From Labrenzia sp. THAF82 (GTDB lineage Bacteria > Pseudomonadota > Alphaproteobacteria > Rhizobiales > Stappiaceae): 64,000 bases of DNA. The DNA lies in assembly GCF_009363435.1 (NCBI RefSeq), contig NZ_CP045354.1, positions 1,206,501 to 1,270,500 of the forward strand. Direction: 5' to 3'. The position numbers and the translations under genes were made by a program. The notes under the pieces were generated by a model that saw nothing but the letters and a program-made list of their open reading frames with translations, was not told where the DNA came from and ran no database searches. The first letter of the stretch is position 1; every line of letters starts with the position of its first letter. Below are positions 7,096 through 15,970 of this stretch, piece by piece.

Positions 7096-8121
7096 ATGTT
7101 TGTTGTTCGTTTCACCATGTATTTTTTGTTGCTGATCTCGATCATTCTTGTCCTGTCCGCAGCCTATACAGCTTGGCGTGTCAGTCAGATTTCGTCGGCG
7201 CATCAGCCGGATGGCAGCTTTGCCGAAATCGACGGCGTGAAACTCCACTATCATCTGTTTCCTGCGGACAATCAGGACAGCGAAGCACCGGTCCTTGTGT
7301 TCATTCACGGAGCGAGCGGCAACGCTTATGATCCGATGATCACCTTCAAGGATGCCTTTGACGGAAAGTACACAACGCTTTTTGTCGACCGACCGGGGCT
7401 TGGGTTCTCGGAGCGCGATTTTGAGCGGCACAGTTCACTTGAGGGGCAAGCTGGAGCTATTGCCGGTTTGCTTGAACATCTCGACATAAAAAAGTCCATT
7501 GTTGTTGGGCATTCTTTTGGCGCTGCCGTGACCGTGGTGCTAGCGCTGACACATCCGGAGCGTGTCGCGGGACTGGCATTTATCGCGCCCGTCAGCCATC
7601 CTTGGCCAGGTGGCGTGGACTGGCACTATTCGGTGGCTGCCCTTCCGATTGTTGGCGAACTCTTCACTAGAACTTTGACACTTCCACTTGCAGAACGCCT
7701 TGCCCCGGCGGCCATACTTCGTGTTTTCGCTCCTGGGCAAGCGCCGGAACGTTACGCTGAACGGATAAATCTACCGCTCCTGTACAGGCCGCAGACTTTC
7801 CGGGCGAATTCTACCGATATCGCGACGTTGAAGCCGCAGGTTACGCAGCATGCCAAGTCCTATCACAAGATCAGGCAGCCAGCTGTAGTCGTAACTGGTG
7901 CGGATGACACGATTGTCTGGCCGTCGATCCATAGTGAAGGTCTGCGACGGGACCTCCCGAACGCTGAGCTGATTGTCTTGGAAAAGGCCGGCCACATGCC
8001 GCATCATTTGCACAATGAAAAGGTCATCGAAACGCTGGAAACTCTGATCGAACGCGTGATGGCCGTGCCCGGCCAAGGCGAGGGCACAGCGCGAAAACCA
8101 CAATTGCGCGAACCGGCATGA
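7096..8121 (+). CDS. Membrane-anchored alpha/beta hydrolase
   Basis: A 341-residue protein with an N-terminal membrane helix (FTMYFLLLISIILVLSAAYTA) and an alpha/beta hydrolase domain from about residue 45. The oxyanion HG (VFIHGASGNAYD), the nucleophile in VVGHSFGAA, Asp in VTGADDTIVW and His in KAGHMPHH are all present, so the triad is complete. The domain probably faces the periplasm if the helix is a signal anchor. Substrate unknown; the family includes esterases and lactonases. A terminator follows immediately and faces the pyruvate kinase gene. Confidence 0.82.
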   Translation: MFVVRFTMYFLLLISIILVLSAAYTAWRVSQISSAHQPDGSFAEIDGVKLHYHLFPADNQDSEAPVLVFIHGASGNAYDPMITFKDAFDGKYTTLFVDRPGLGFSERDFERHSSLEGQAGAIAGLLEHLDIKKSIVVGHSFGAAVTVVLALTHPERVAGLAFIAPVSHPWPGGVDWHYSVAALPIVGELFTRTLTLPLAERLAPAAILRVFAPGQAPERYAERINLPLLYRPQTFRANSTDIATLKPQVTQHAKSYHKIRQPAVVVTGADDTIVWPSIHSEGLRRDLPNAELIVLEKAGHMPHHLHNEKVIETLETLIERVMAVPGQGEGTARKPQLREPA

Positions 8122-8146
8122 AAAAAGGCGGCACGTAGCCGCCTTC
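8121..8146 (-). terminator. Terminator between the hydrolase and pyk genes
   Basis: AAGGCGGC-ACGTA-GCCGCCTT. On the minus strand it is followed by TTTT, so it is a good terminator for pyk; on the plus strand the tail is weaker (TTCTC). Confidence 0.8.
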
Positions 8147-8191
8147 TCAGTTCCGTTACGCCTTGGTCTCGGTTTTTAACCGATTAGACAG

Positions 8192-9628
8192 TCAAATGCC
8201 GCCCTGACCGTCATTGCCGACAAAAGCAATGCGCAACAGGTTCGTGGACCCTGGTGTCCCAAACGGGACGCCGGCTGTCACGATGATCCGCTGACCTGGC
8301 TTTGCGAACTGTTCCGAGTAGGAAATTCGACAGGCACGGTCGATCATATCCTCTTCATTGGCCGCATCTTCACTAACAACGCAGTGGAGACCCCATCCCA
8401 ATGCCAGTCGCCGCGCTGTCGCCAGCACCGGGGACAGAACGATTACAGGGCAGGCGGGCCGCTCACGAGAGGCACGCAGTCCGGTTGCACCGGATGTCGT
8501 GTAACAAACAACAGCCGCGAGATTGAGTGTCTCGGCAATCTGCCGCGCAGCCGCGGAGATCGCATCGGCACCCGTTGCCTCGGGCTCGGCGCGTTGTGCA
8601 TAGATGATGTTGCGGTAATTGTTGTCCTGTTCGACCTGCTGGGCGATTTTGTCCATGGTGGAAACCGCTTCAACAGGGAAATCGCCGGCGGCCGATTCCG
8701 CTGACAGCATGACAGCATCCGCACCTTCGAAAACGGCAGTGGCAACGTCAGAGACTTCCGCGCGGGTCGGCACCGGCGCCGAAATCATGGATTCCAGCAT
8801 CTGGGTTGCGATCACGACCGGCTTACCTGCACGGCGGCAGGCACGCGTGATTTGCTTCTGCAGCCCCGGAACCTGTTCCAGCGGCATTTCGACACCAAGA
8901 TCACCGCGGGCGACCATGATCGCATCGGACAGTTCAATGATTTCATCCAGACGGCCGATAGCCTGCGGCTTTTCGATTTTGGCCAGAACGCCAGCGCGTC
9001 CACGTGTGATCTTGCGGACTTCGGCCAGGTCGTCAGGGCGCTGCACAAATGAAAGCGCTACCCAGTCGACATTTTGTTCCAGTGCAGCGATCAGGTCCTT
9101 GTGGTCCTTCTCGGTCATCGCACTTGTTTTGATTTCAGTGTCGGGAACGCTGATGCCCTTGCGGTCAGAAAGCTTGCCGCCAACGATCACTTCGGTAACG
9201 GCTTTGGTGGCCGTGGCTTCAACGACTTTCAGCTGGATCTTGCCGTCATCGAGCAGCAGGCGGTGACCCGGCTCGAGAGCCTCCAGAATTTCCGGATGCG
9301 GAAGATGGACCCGGTTGATGTCGCCGCCGGATTGGTCGGCGTCCAGCGTAAACGTTGCGCCGTTCTCCAGCATGACGGGGCCGCCGGTGAATGTTCCCAC
9401 ACGCAGCTTTGGTCCCTGAAGGTCAGCCAGAATTCCGATCGGCCTCCCGATTTTCTCTTCGACAGAACGGATACGCTCAACGAGCATTTTCAGACGGTCA
9501 TGATCTGTATGGCTCATGTTGATGCGGAACACATCCGCACCTGAGCGATACAGTTCTTCAATTATGTCTTGTTCTGAGGAAGAGGGTCCGAGAGTTGCTA
9601 AGATTTTGACTCGTCGGTTTCGCCTCAT
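8192..9628 (-). CDS. pyk: Pyruvate kinase
   Basis: Converts phosphoenolpyruvate and ADP to pyruvate and ATP, the last step of glycolysis and of the Entner-Doudoroff route. The 478-residue length is normal. It has ILATLGPSS at the N-terminus, RINMSH, the active-site signature KIEKPQAIGRLDEII, MVARGDLGVEMPLEQVP with metal and PEP ligands, and the C-terminal allosteric domain. The ATG overlaps the stop of the upstream DUF1036 gene (ATGA), so the two are translationally coupled. A terminator follows the stop. Confidence 0.97.
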   Translation of the reverse strand: MRRNRRVKILATLGPSSSEQDIIEELYRSGADVFRINMSHTDHDRLKMLVERIRSVEEKIGRPIGILADLQGPKLRVGTFTGGPVMLENGATFTLDADQSGGDINRVHLPHPEILEALEPGHRLLLDDGKIQLKVVEATATKAVTEVIVGGKLSDRKGISVPDTEIKTSAMTEKDHKDLIAALEQNVDWVALSFVQRPDDLAEVRKITRGRAGVLAKIEKPQAIGRLDEIIELSDAIMVARGDLGVEMPLEQVPGLQKQITRACRRAGKPVVIATQMLESMISAPVPTRAEVSDVATAVFEGADAVMLSAESAAGDFPVEAVSTMDKIAQQVEQDNNYRNIIYAQRAEPEATGADAISAAARQIAETLNLAAVVCYTTSGATGLRASRERPACPVIVLSPVLATARRLALGWGLHCVVSEDAANEEDMIDRACRISYSEQFAKPGQRIIVTAGVPFGTPGSTNLLRIAFVGNDGQGGI

Positions 9629-10056
9629 CGCCCACCTGTTCCTTGTTGCACGGGTTCGGTCAGCTGGACCGTCCAGCTGCTCTGTTCGCCCGTGTCGATT
9701 TCAAAAAAGCCTGTCCGCTCAAATCCGCGAGCCACACAGTCTTCAATCCCGCGAATGGTGAATTCTTTCTCCCGGGTGCACATGAATGCCCGGCCGCCCC
9801 ATTCGCCAAATTGGTCGTAGTCAACTGCGTAGATGTAATAGTATCGTGACACCAGCGAGCCGGGGACCAGGGTCTCGCAAGAATTGGATGCGAGGTTCCA
9901 CCAGCCTTCGGTAACCCAGTCGGTCTTGTCTTTGTAGCCAATGGCTACACCAACCTGACTGTCCGTCTTGTTGCAAAGGCGCAAATCGGCCCTGGCGTCG
10001 TCACTAGATGCGGAAAAAAGCAGCACGGTCAAAAGTCCGGTCAAGGCAGCTTTCAT
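9625..10056 (-). CDS. Exported DUF1036 protein
   Basis: About 143 residues from the chosen start, with a signal peptide (MKAALTGLLTVLLFSASSDDARA) and a DUF1036 domain: LRLCNKTDSQVGVAIGYKD, TEGWWNLASNSCETLV, YYYIYAVDYDQFGEWGGRAFMC. Cysteines in LCNKT, SNSCE, AFMC and IEDC could form disulfides in the periplasm. The domain is common beside pyk in rhizobia, but its role is not known. Two upstream in-frame ATGs (10113 and 10146) would add up to 30 residues before the signal core. No candidate has a good ribosome site, so the start is tentative. Confidence 0.78.
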   Translation of the reverse strand: MKAALTGLLTVLLFSASSDDARADLRLCNKTDSQVGVAIGYKDKTDWVTEGWWNLASNSCETLVPGSLVSRYYYIYAVDYDQFGEWGGRAFMCTREKEFTIRGIEDCVARGFERTGFFEIDTGEQSSWTVQLTEPVQQGTGGR

Positions 10057-10540
10057 GGGCACACCAATACGTGCCCGAGACCCACCCTGGTACCGTTCCC
10101 CAACCTTAAACATATGCAGTCGTTCACTTTGCTGCTTTACAGACATTCGCTTTTTGCGTGGACAAGGGGGTCTTGTCAACGTCGTTAACAGGATACGGAT
10201 GGCTTTCGCCCAGACTTAATCCCGCAACCGTCCCATGAAAATTGCCCGAAAGGACGATTACCCCACCTATGAAGTCAAAAATGGGGCGGGAACATGGCCG
10301 TTGCGACCCTGATAGAGGTTAGCCATCAATAAACCGTATACAAAGCAGGTCTTTCCTCAGGAAAGCTCCTGAAAACAAAGCTGTTTTCCGTAACACATCC
10401 ATTTGCTGGATCTAGGGGTGACGGTTCTGTCGATTCGGACGGAGGACAGATTATTATTCAGGCTTGGTTCCGGAACGAGATTGCCTTAAACCTGTCCGCC
10501 TGCGCCTGCAGACGCCTTCAGATTTTCCACGACGCGAGAA
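10057..10540. other. Intergenic region with overlapping inverted repeats
   Basis: No credible gene apart from the possible N-terminal extension of the DUF1036 protein at its left end. CTTTCCT-C-AGGAAAG (10351-10365), CAGGA-AAGC-TCCTG (10358-10371) and GAAAAC/GTTTTC (10371-10388) lie in tandem, the first two being mutually exclusive stems. They may be the leader of the downstream amidohydrolase gene. Confidence 0.4.
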
Positions 10541-11350
10541 ATGATAGAAACAGCAGCCGAGGCTGGCGAAGCTTTTCAGCCAACAGAATACATTCCTGGG
10601 GACCTCAGTTCCGGCCTTTTGCTCTTGTGTGACCATGCGCGCAATACAGTGCCCCCGGGCTATGGCGACCTTGGAGTTCCCGCTGAACAGTTTCGGCGGC
10701 ATATCGGCTACGACATCGGAGCACGCGCCGTTACCCTGGAACTTGCCAAACGTCTGGCAGCACCTGCCTGCCTGACGACATTTTCACGCCTCTTCATTGA
10801 TCCAAATCGCGGTGAAGACGATCCGACACTGATCATGAGATTATCAGACGGCGCGGTCGTGCCGGGAAACGCTGACGTTGACGCGGCTGAAAGATCATTT
10901 CGCATCCAGGCATTCCATGAGCCCTATCACAGCCTCATAGATGACACGCTCGATGCCATGAAAGCCGTGTCACCTCCGCCGGTGGTGGTGTCGATCCACA
11001 GTTTCACGCCCGTCTGGCGCGGCGTGCCGCGACCGTGGCATGCAACGGTTCTGTGGGACTGTGATCCGCGTGCGGTCAAGCCCATGCTTGCCGGATTGCG
11101 TGCTCAAGATGACCTCGTCGTCGGCGACAATGAACCCTATGACGGGGCTCTCAAAAACGACACAATGTATCGGCACGCAACGCGAAACGGTCTTGCCCAT
11201 GTGTTGCTTGAACTGCGGCAGGATTTGATCGCCGACGACAATGGCGCCAAGGAGTGGGCCGGTCGTTTGGAGCCAACGTTGCGCGCAATCGCGCAAATGC
11301 CGGATTGCCGGAAGATTCAACATTTCAAATCGCGCAGCGACACGGACTGA
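10541..11350 (+). CDS. N-formylglutamate amidohydrolase family protein (second copy)
   Basis: A 269-residue zinc hydrolase of the same superfamily as the gene at 4.3-5.2 kb, but from the shorter branch. Typical parts are LLLLCDHARNTVPPGYGDLG with a likely metal ligand, HIGYDIGARAV, FSRLFIDPNRG, VVSIHSFTPVWRGVPRPW and ARNGLAHVLLELRQDLI. By family it removes formyl or similar groups from amino acid derivatives; no hut context is present. The start has only a weak ribosome site (GCGAGA). It heads a run of three small-spacing genes with DUF1244 and gapR. Confidence 0.8.
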   Translation: MIETAAEAGEAFQPTEYIPGDLSSGLLLLCDHARNTVPPGYGDLGVPAEQFRRHIGYDIGARAVTLELAKRLAAPACLTTFSRLFIDPNRGEDDPTLIMRLSDGAVVPGNADVDAAERSFRIQAFHEPYHSLIDDTLDAMKAVSPPPVVVSIHSFTPVWRGVPRPWHATVLWDCDPRAVKPMLAGLRAQDDLVVGDNEPYDGALKNDTMYRHATRNGLAHVLLELRQDLIADDNGAKEWAGRLEPTLRAIAQMPDCRKIQHFKSRSDTD

Positions 11351-11397
11351 GCGTGGCGGATTTGGCTTGAACTTGAACATCAAGGGAGGTTTGCATT

Positions 11398-11694
11398 ATG
11401 GACGAACAGACAAAACTCGAGCTTGAAGCCGCTGTGTTCCGGCGTCTCGTCGATCATCTGCGCGGCAGAACCGATGTTCAGAACATCGATATGATGAACC
11501 TTTCGGGTTTTTGCCGGAACTGCCTTTCCAACTGGTATCAGGATGCGGCGGCAGAGAAGGGACTGCCGATGGAGAAGGCGGATGCGCGCGAGATTGTTTA
11601 CGGCATGCCCTATGACGAATGGAAGTCCAAGTATCAGACCGAGGCAAACGCTGAACAGAAGGCGGCTTTTGAAAAAAGCAAACCTCAGCACTGA
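11398..11694 (+). CDS. DUF1244 family protein
   Basis: A 98-residue soluble protein matching DUF1244: AVFRRLVDHLRGRTDVQNIDMMNLSGFCRNCL, then YGMPYDEWKSKYQ. The FCRNCL pair of cysteines is conserved and could bind a metal. The family is widespread in proteobacteria with no settled function. GGGAGG lies 9 bases before the ATG. It follows the amidohydrolase gene by 47 bases and precedes gapR by 154. Confidence 0.88.
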   Translation: MDEQTKLELEAAVFRRLVDHLRGRTDVQNIDMMNLSGFCRNCLSNWYQDAAAEKGLPMEKADAREIVYGMPYDEWKSKYQTEANAEQKAAFEKSKPQH

Positions 11695-11848
11695 TCGATG
11701 GTGTCATTGCCCGCCATTCACCGCTTGACGGACATCACCGAGTCTGGCAGGGCACACGAAATTTTCATGAACTCCGGCAGGCAATCTAATTTCGTCTTTC
11801 CGGGAACACACAGACTGTGAAGAAAAATCAAGAAGGAGAACCAAGTTC

Positions 11849-12121
11849 ATGTCCGATCCGGGTGGAGTAGCAGCGGATCAGCTGCGCGCATTTGTCGAGC
11901 GTATCGAGCGGTTGGAAGAAGAGAAAAAAGTCATCTCTGATGACATCAAGGACGTCTACGCCGAAGCCAAGGGTAACGGATACGATGTGAAAATTCTGCG
12001 CAAGGTTGTCTCACTTCGCAAGAAGCAACCTCATGAGCGTGAAGAAGAGGAAGCGGTGCTGGACCTCTATATGCATGCGCTTGGCATGGCCGGGCCGGCA
12101 GGGCCCGAATCTGAAGGTTGA
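11849..12121 (+). CDS. gapR: Nucleoid-associated protein GapR (DUF2312/UPF0335)
   Basis: A 90-residue protein with the family pattern [37 protein letters not shown] (split here by wording only) and [12 protein letters not shown]. In Caulobacter GapR binds AT-rich and overtwisted DNA ahead of replication and transcription and helps topoisomerases. The first two thirds form a long helix for dimerisation, the basic RKVVSLRKK region contacts DNA. A strong AAGGAG ribosome site lies 12 bases upstream. An intrinsic terminator follows. Together with CpdR, RcdA and DUF1013 it adds to the cell-cycle theme of this window. Confidence 0.93.
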   Translation: MSDPGGVAADQLRAFVERIERLEEEKKVISDDIKDVYAEAKGNGYDVKILRKVVSLRKKQPHEREEEEAVLDLYMHALGMAGPAGPESEG

Positions 12122-12158
12122 TTTGACGGCAGGTGCATAGCCCGCCACGACGAAAATG

Positions 12159-12186
12159 AGCGGCCTTTGGGCCGCTCTTTTTTTTA
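12159..12186 (+). terminator. Rho-independent terminator after gapR
   Basis: AGCGGCC-TTTG-GGCCGCT followed by CTTTTTTTT. Confidence 0.92.
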
Positions 12187-12209
12187 TTGGTTGAGAACTG
12201 TCTGAAGTT

Positions 12210-14000
12210 CTAACGTGCAAAGCGCACGGGAAGCACAACCACTGCCGGACCATCGAAGCGGTCAGTTCTAAGCCCACCATAAGGCGCACGATCAAAGCTC
12301 GAAGAGACGAAACGGTTGCCCGGCATCATGACGTTTTTCAAGGCGCGCTGGTTGGGATGGCTTAGTGACGCAAAGGCCTGGTGACGGGTGGTTCCTGCAC
12401 CTGACAAAAGTGTAGACCCCGATTTGTCGGGCAGGCTGGCGAACCCGGCCAGAGGATCCACGATCTGATCGCGTGGAATGCGTCCTGACAACGAGGGCTG
12501 TGCCGGCGCCGGCTGGTCTGGATTGGACGATTGAGGGCGCGCTTCAGCCTGGCGTTGACCGGTGATAGATGGTCTCAAGGATCGGCTCAATGCAGGCGGT
12601 GTCGCACTTGCCGAAGCATAAGCCAGTGTTGTTTCAGGTCGTGGTGCAGGCGAAGGCGAAGGAACTCTGGTTCCGGTGGCGGCCGCGATAGCCGCAACAG
12701 GGTCTGTTACAGGAGCTGCGGCAGGAACCGGAATTGAGCCGGTTGTTCCCAGAGTTGCTGCTGCAACCTGCGCGGCCTCACTGAGGCCCTGATCAGGTTT
12801 TTGAGACGGTGTGCGCGCGACCTGGAAACGGTTGTCGATTGCCGCGTTGGTCGGCAATGGCTGGCCATTTTCGATCGCAATGCGTTGCGCGTCCAAAGTA
12901 TTTGCAGTGGGAGCTGCGGTGCCAATTGCGGCAGGTGGTATAGGTTCGTCGATACCGGGCTTGAACGTCGGTGCGGCGCTTGCAACGAGCACTGGCGCAG
13001 TCGGTTCAGGTTGTTGCTCTTCCAGCACTTTTCTGGCCGGCACTGGCGGGTTTTTCACCACGGGTGAAACGGTGGCCTGTGTCGGCGTGCTGCGCTGGTT
13101 GCCAACAGCTCCCGGACGTGCGGACCTGTTGCTGTTGTCATTGTCGCCACCGAACAGACTTGCGAACAGATTGCCGCCCCCGGACGTGTTGCGCTCCTGG
13201 CCGGCCGCCGGGATCGGAGCGCCAGGTTTCGTCAGGTTCTGGTCTCTTGTGCTAGACCGGCTCTGACCGGAGGAGGAGCGGTTGTTCGACGCGACAATGG
13301 TTGGCCGAGACGGTCTCTTCTTGCCGGATTTGGCTTCCGCAAGTGCGATCTTGTAACCCTTAAGCGGTTTGCCGTCTGAGGGAATATGCAGCGTCTTGCC
13401 GCTTGGGAAAACTTTGGCCAGTTGTGACCGGCTCATCTTCGGCCAATGCCGAACCCGGCCGGTGTCCATATGAACAAAGGGCGATCCAGAGCGTGGATAA
13501 TACCCGACACCACCGATTTCCTTGCGCAGACCGGCTGCTCTCAGCTTGGCAAGATTGACGCCTGGAATATAAAAATCCATCGCTTTGCCGAGCGTGTGCT
13601 GGCTGTTTCTTGCCACACCCGACGAACGCTTGCGGAGCATGTTGTTGGTCGCCGGTGAACGGTAACTCGAGACGACATAAATGTGGTCCCGCGCGCCGAC
13701 CTTCCGATAGACTTCCCAGACCAGGTCGAGGAGTTCCGGATCCATCTTGATGATTTCATTGCGCCGCCAATCGCGCAAGAAACGGTTTGCCTCACGCAAT
13801 CCAGCAGGAAGGTAGCGGCCGTTTTTCTTGAATGTGATGGAAACGCGTTCTTTGGTGTGCGTGTTGTAGAGTTTAAGTGTGCGGGTTTCGGCCTGTGCAG
13901 CAGGCACCAGGCAGGCAGACGCAATAGCAAGCGCGCCTGCAATCTTCGCGGCACGTCTCAGCCATACGGCGGCGTTGAAACCAACTAACCGTTTACGCAA
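12210..14000 (-). CDS. DUF882/M15-type peptidoglycan peptidase with long low-complexity tail
   Basis: A 596-residue exported protein. After a signal peptide (residues 1-37) comes a DUF882 (YcbK-like, peptidase M15 fold) domain to about residue 190, with zinc ligands visible as His135 and Asp142 in SQHTLGKAMDF and His177 in FVHMDTG. Such domains cut peptide cross-links of peptidoglycan. Residues about 215-540 are Pro/Ala/Ser/Thr/Gln-rich with no fold, and a short conserved-looking end (RALKNVMMPGNRFVSSSFDRAP and following) closes the protein. The family usually has only about 200-ish residues of domain, so the tail is the odd part. A near-CtrA box lies 76-90 bases upstream. Confidence 0.85.
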   Translation of the reverse strand: MRKRLVGFNAAVWLRRAAKIAGALAIASACLVPAAQAETRTLKLYNTHTKERVSITFKKNGRYLPAGLREANRFLRDWRRNEIIKMDPELLDLVWEVYRKVGARDHIYVVSSYRSPATNNMLRKRSSGVARNSQHTLGKAMDFYIPGVNLAKLRAAGLRKEIGGVGYYPRSGSPFVHMDTGRVRHWPKMSRSQLAKVFPSGKTLHIPSDGKPLKGYKIALAEAKSGKKRPSRPTIVASNNRSSSGQSRSSTRDQNLTKPGAPIPAAGQERNTSGGGNLFASLFGGDNDNSNRSARPGAVGNQRSTPTQATVSPVVKNPPVPARKVLEEQQPEPTAPVLVASAAPTFKPGIDEPIPPAAIGTAAPTANTLDAQRIAIENGQPLPTNAAIDNRFQVARTPSQKPDQGLSEAAQVAAATLGTTGSIPVPAAAPVTDPVAAIAAATGTRVPSPSPAPRPETTLAYASASATPPALSRSLRPSITGQRQAEARPQSSNPDQPAPAQPSLSGRIPRDQIVDPLAGFASLPDKSGSTLLSGAGTTRHQAFASLSHPNQRALKNVMMPGNRFVSSSFDRAPYGGLRTDRFDGPAVVVLPVRFAR

Positions 14001-14234
14001 TCTCTATCTCGCCGTTTTCGAGGGCTTGCGCCCATCCCGTGCTCCCCAGCAGGAGGGATTATTAGCTGCTGCAGGTTAAGAAGTTTTTACCCTAAATCCG
14101 CTTGTTTGATAATCGTGGCAGAAATGCAACGATGCAAGTGTGAAGAGGGTAAAATCCTCCGGTCGCGCTGGATAACCGGAGAATGCGTCAAAAAATCGTC
14201 CAAATCTATTCAGTTGTCCTTGAGTTGCCTCAAG

Positions 14235-15782
14235 TCAGGCTGCGGCATCTTTGCCGCCCTCTTCCAATCCGTATTCCTTGAGCTTGCGATAAAGCGTGGA
14301 GCGCCCAATTCCGAGTCTTTTGGCGACTTCCGTCATGCGTCCGGAATAGTGATTGATGGCTGCGCGAATCAGCTCTTCCTCTATGTCCGTGAGTTTTCGC
14401 ACATGACCTTCCTTGTCCAGGTTGCGCATGAAGCCGAACGGCGCAACCTGTTCGAATGCTGATGGTTGTGCGGGCGGAGGCGCTGAACTGTTTGCCGCAG
14501 CTGCACTCACCGGCGTGGTGGATATCGCAGGCGGAATGTCGGAGAGCGCAGATGCCATCAAGGTTCCTGACGGCGCCAATGGCTGGTCTGCAGCAGAGGC
14601 GACCTGCGGAAAGTCATTTATTGTGAGCTGGGCACCGTCGCACAGGACGACGGCACGGAAGACAGCATTTTCCAGCTGCCGGATATTGCCCGGCCAGTGA
14701 TAGGCCTGAAGAAGCTCCAGAGTTTCAGGTGTCACGCCCGCGACCTGAGGTTTGCCTTCTTCAGCTGCAAATCGAGCGAGAAAATGCCGTGTCAGGGCTG
14801 GAATGTCTTCACGTCTGTCGCGCAGCGGGGGTATCCAGATCGGAAAGACATTCAAACGGTAGTAAAGATCTTCCCGAAAAGCGCCTTCCTTGACCTGGTC
14901 GACCAGGCGTCGGTTGGTTGCTGAAATCAGCCTGAAATCCACTTTGACGGGTCTGCGGGCGCCAATGGGGTCAATTTCACCTTCCTGGATTGCGCGAAGC
15001 AGTTTCACCTGCACATCCTGCGGCAGTTCACCAACCTCATCGAGGAAAAGCGTGCCGCCATGCGCTTCCTGGAATTTGCCGACATGTTTGTCGACGGCAC
15101 CCGTAAAGGCTCCTTTTTCATGTCCGAACAAAATGGACTCCACCAGATTGTCCGGAATAGCGCCGCAGTTGACGGTCACCAGCGGTTTTGACTTGCGGTC
15201 GCTGGAACCTTGAATCGCGCTGGCAATCATCTCCTTGCCGACGCCGCTTTCTCCCTCAATCAGAATGGGAATATTCGAAGCAGCAGCGCGTTTGCCCAGA
15301 TTGATGACACGTTCCATCGCGGCTGATCGTGTGACGATGTCTGCGAAAGTCAGCGTTCCGGAGGCCTGCTTTCTGAAACGGGTGATCTCGCCCTCAAGTG
15401 CAGATGTCTTGAGGAGATTGCGAATGGAAACATTCAGGCGTTCCGGCGCAACCGGCTTAACAGCAAAATCCTGAGCACCAGCATTCATGACCGATACAAC
15501 CGTATCGATGCCGCCATGCGCTGTCTGGACAATGACCGGCGTTGCGATCTTGTCTCCTCGCAGGCGTTCGAGCACACCCAGGCCATCCAGTTCGGGCATG
15601 ACCATGTCCAGAATGATCAAATCGATCTCACCGGCTTCCGGACCGGTCATGATGCGAACCGCCTCAGCACCGTTTTCCGCTGTTTTCGAGCGGTAGCCGA
15701 ATTTCTTGACGGCTTCCTGTAGCAGTCTGCGCTGAATGGGATCGTCGTCAACGATAAGAATTTTGCCGCTGATTGCTTGCAT
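14235..15782 (-). CDS. Sigma-54-dependent response regulator (NtrC family)
   Basis: A 515-residue three-domain activator. Receiver domain: residues 7-120 with acidic pocket DDD and phosphoacceptor Asp59 in LIILDMVMPELDG. AAA+ domain: residues about 148-385 with Walker A GESGVGKE (177-184), the sigma-54 loop GAFTGA (224-229), Walker B FLDEVGE and sensor RLNVFPIWIPPLRDR. A Pro/Ala-rich linker leads to a Fis-type HTH at the end (RMTEVAKRLGIGRSTLYRKLKEYGL). It will open sigma-54 promoters in response to phosphorylation, but no histidine kinase gene is adjacent, so its signal is unknown. The DUF882 gene lies 234 bases downstream on the same strand. Confidence 0.93.
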   Translation of the reverse strand: MQAISGKILIVDDDPIQRRLLQEAVKKFGYRSKTAENGAEAVRIMTGPEAGEIDLIILDMVMPELDGLGVLERLRGDKIATPVIVQTAHGGIDTVVSVMNAGAQDFAVKPVAPERLNVSIRNLLKTSALEGEITRFRKQASGTLTFADIVTRSAAMERVINLGKRAAASNIPILIEGESGVGKEMIASAIQGSSDRKSKPLVTVNCGAIPDNLVESILFGHEKGAFTGAVDKHVGKFQEAHGGTLFLDEVGELPQDVQVKLLRAIQEGEIDPIGARRPVKVDFRLISATNRRLVDQVKEGAFREDLYYRLNVFPIWIPPLRDRREDIPALTRHFLARFAAEEGKPQVAGVTPETLELLQAYHWPGNIRQLENAVFRAVVLCDGAQLTINDFPQVASAADQPLAPSGTLMASALSDIPPAISTTPVSAAAANSSAPPPAQPSAFEQVAPFGFMRNLDKEGHVRKLTDIEEELIRAAINHYSGRMTEVAKRLGIGRSTLYRKLKEYGLEEGGKDAAA

Positions 15783-15970
15783 TGCGTGCTCTGATCGCCC
15801 TGAATTGTCTCGTTTCGAGCCATTCTGGTCGCAATTGGGTAAACAAATCGTCCAAGTGAAGGTGAAAAAGTTTTCCTTTTCCGATTGCAGGGTTGGGCCT
15901 GGCGCGCCTAATTAGTCAGGAGGGCATTTTCATTGCCTGCATCTTTGGCCGACCGTTCCCGGAGACACTC

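Noticed and set aside
8619-9266. Long serine/threonine-rich plus-strand ORF opposite pyk.
   Set aside because: An antisense shadow of pyruvate kinase, with composition expected from reversed codons.
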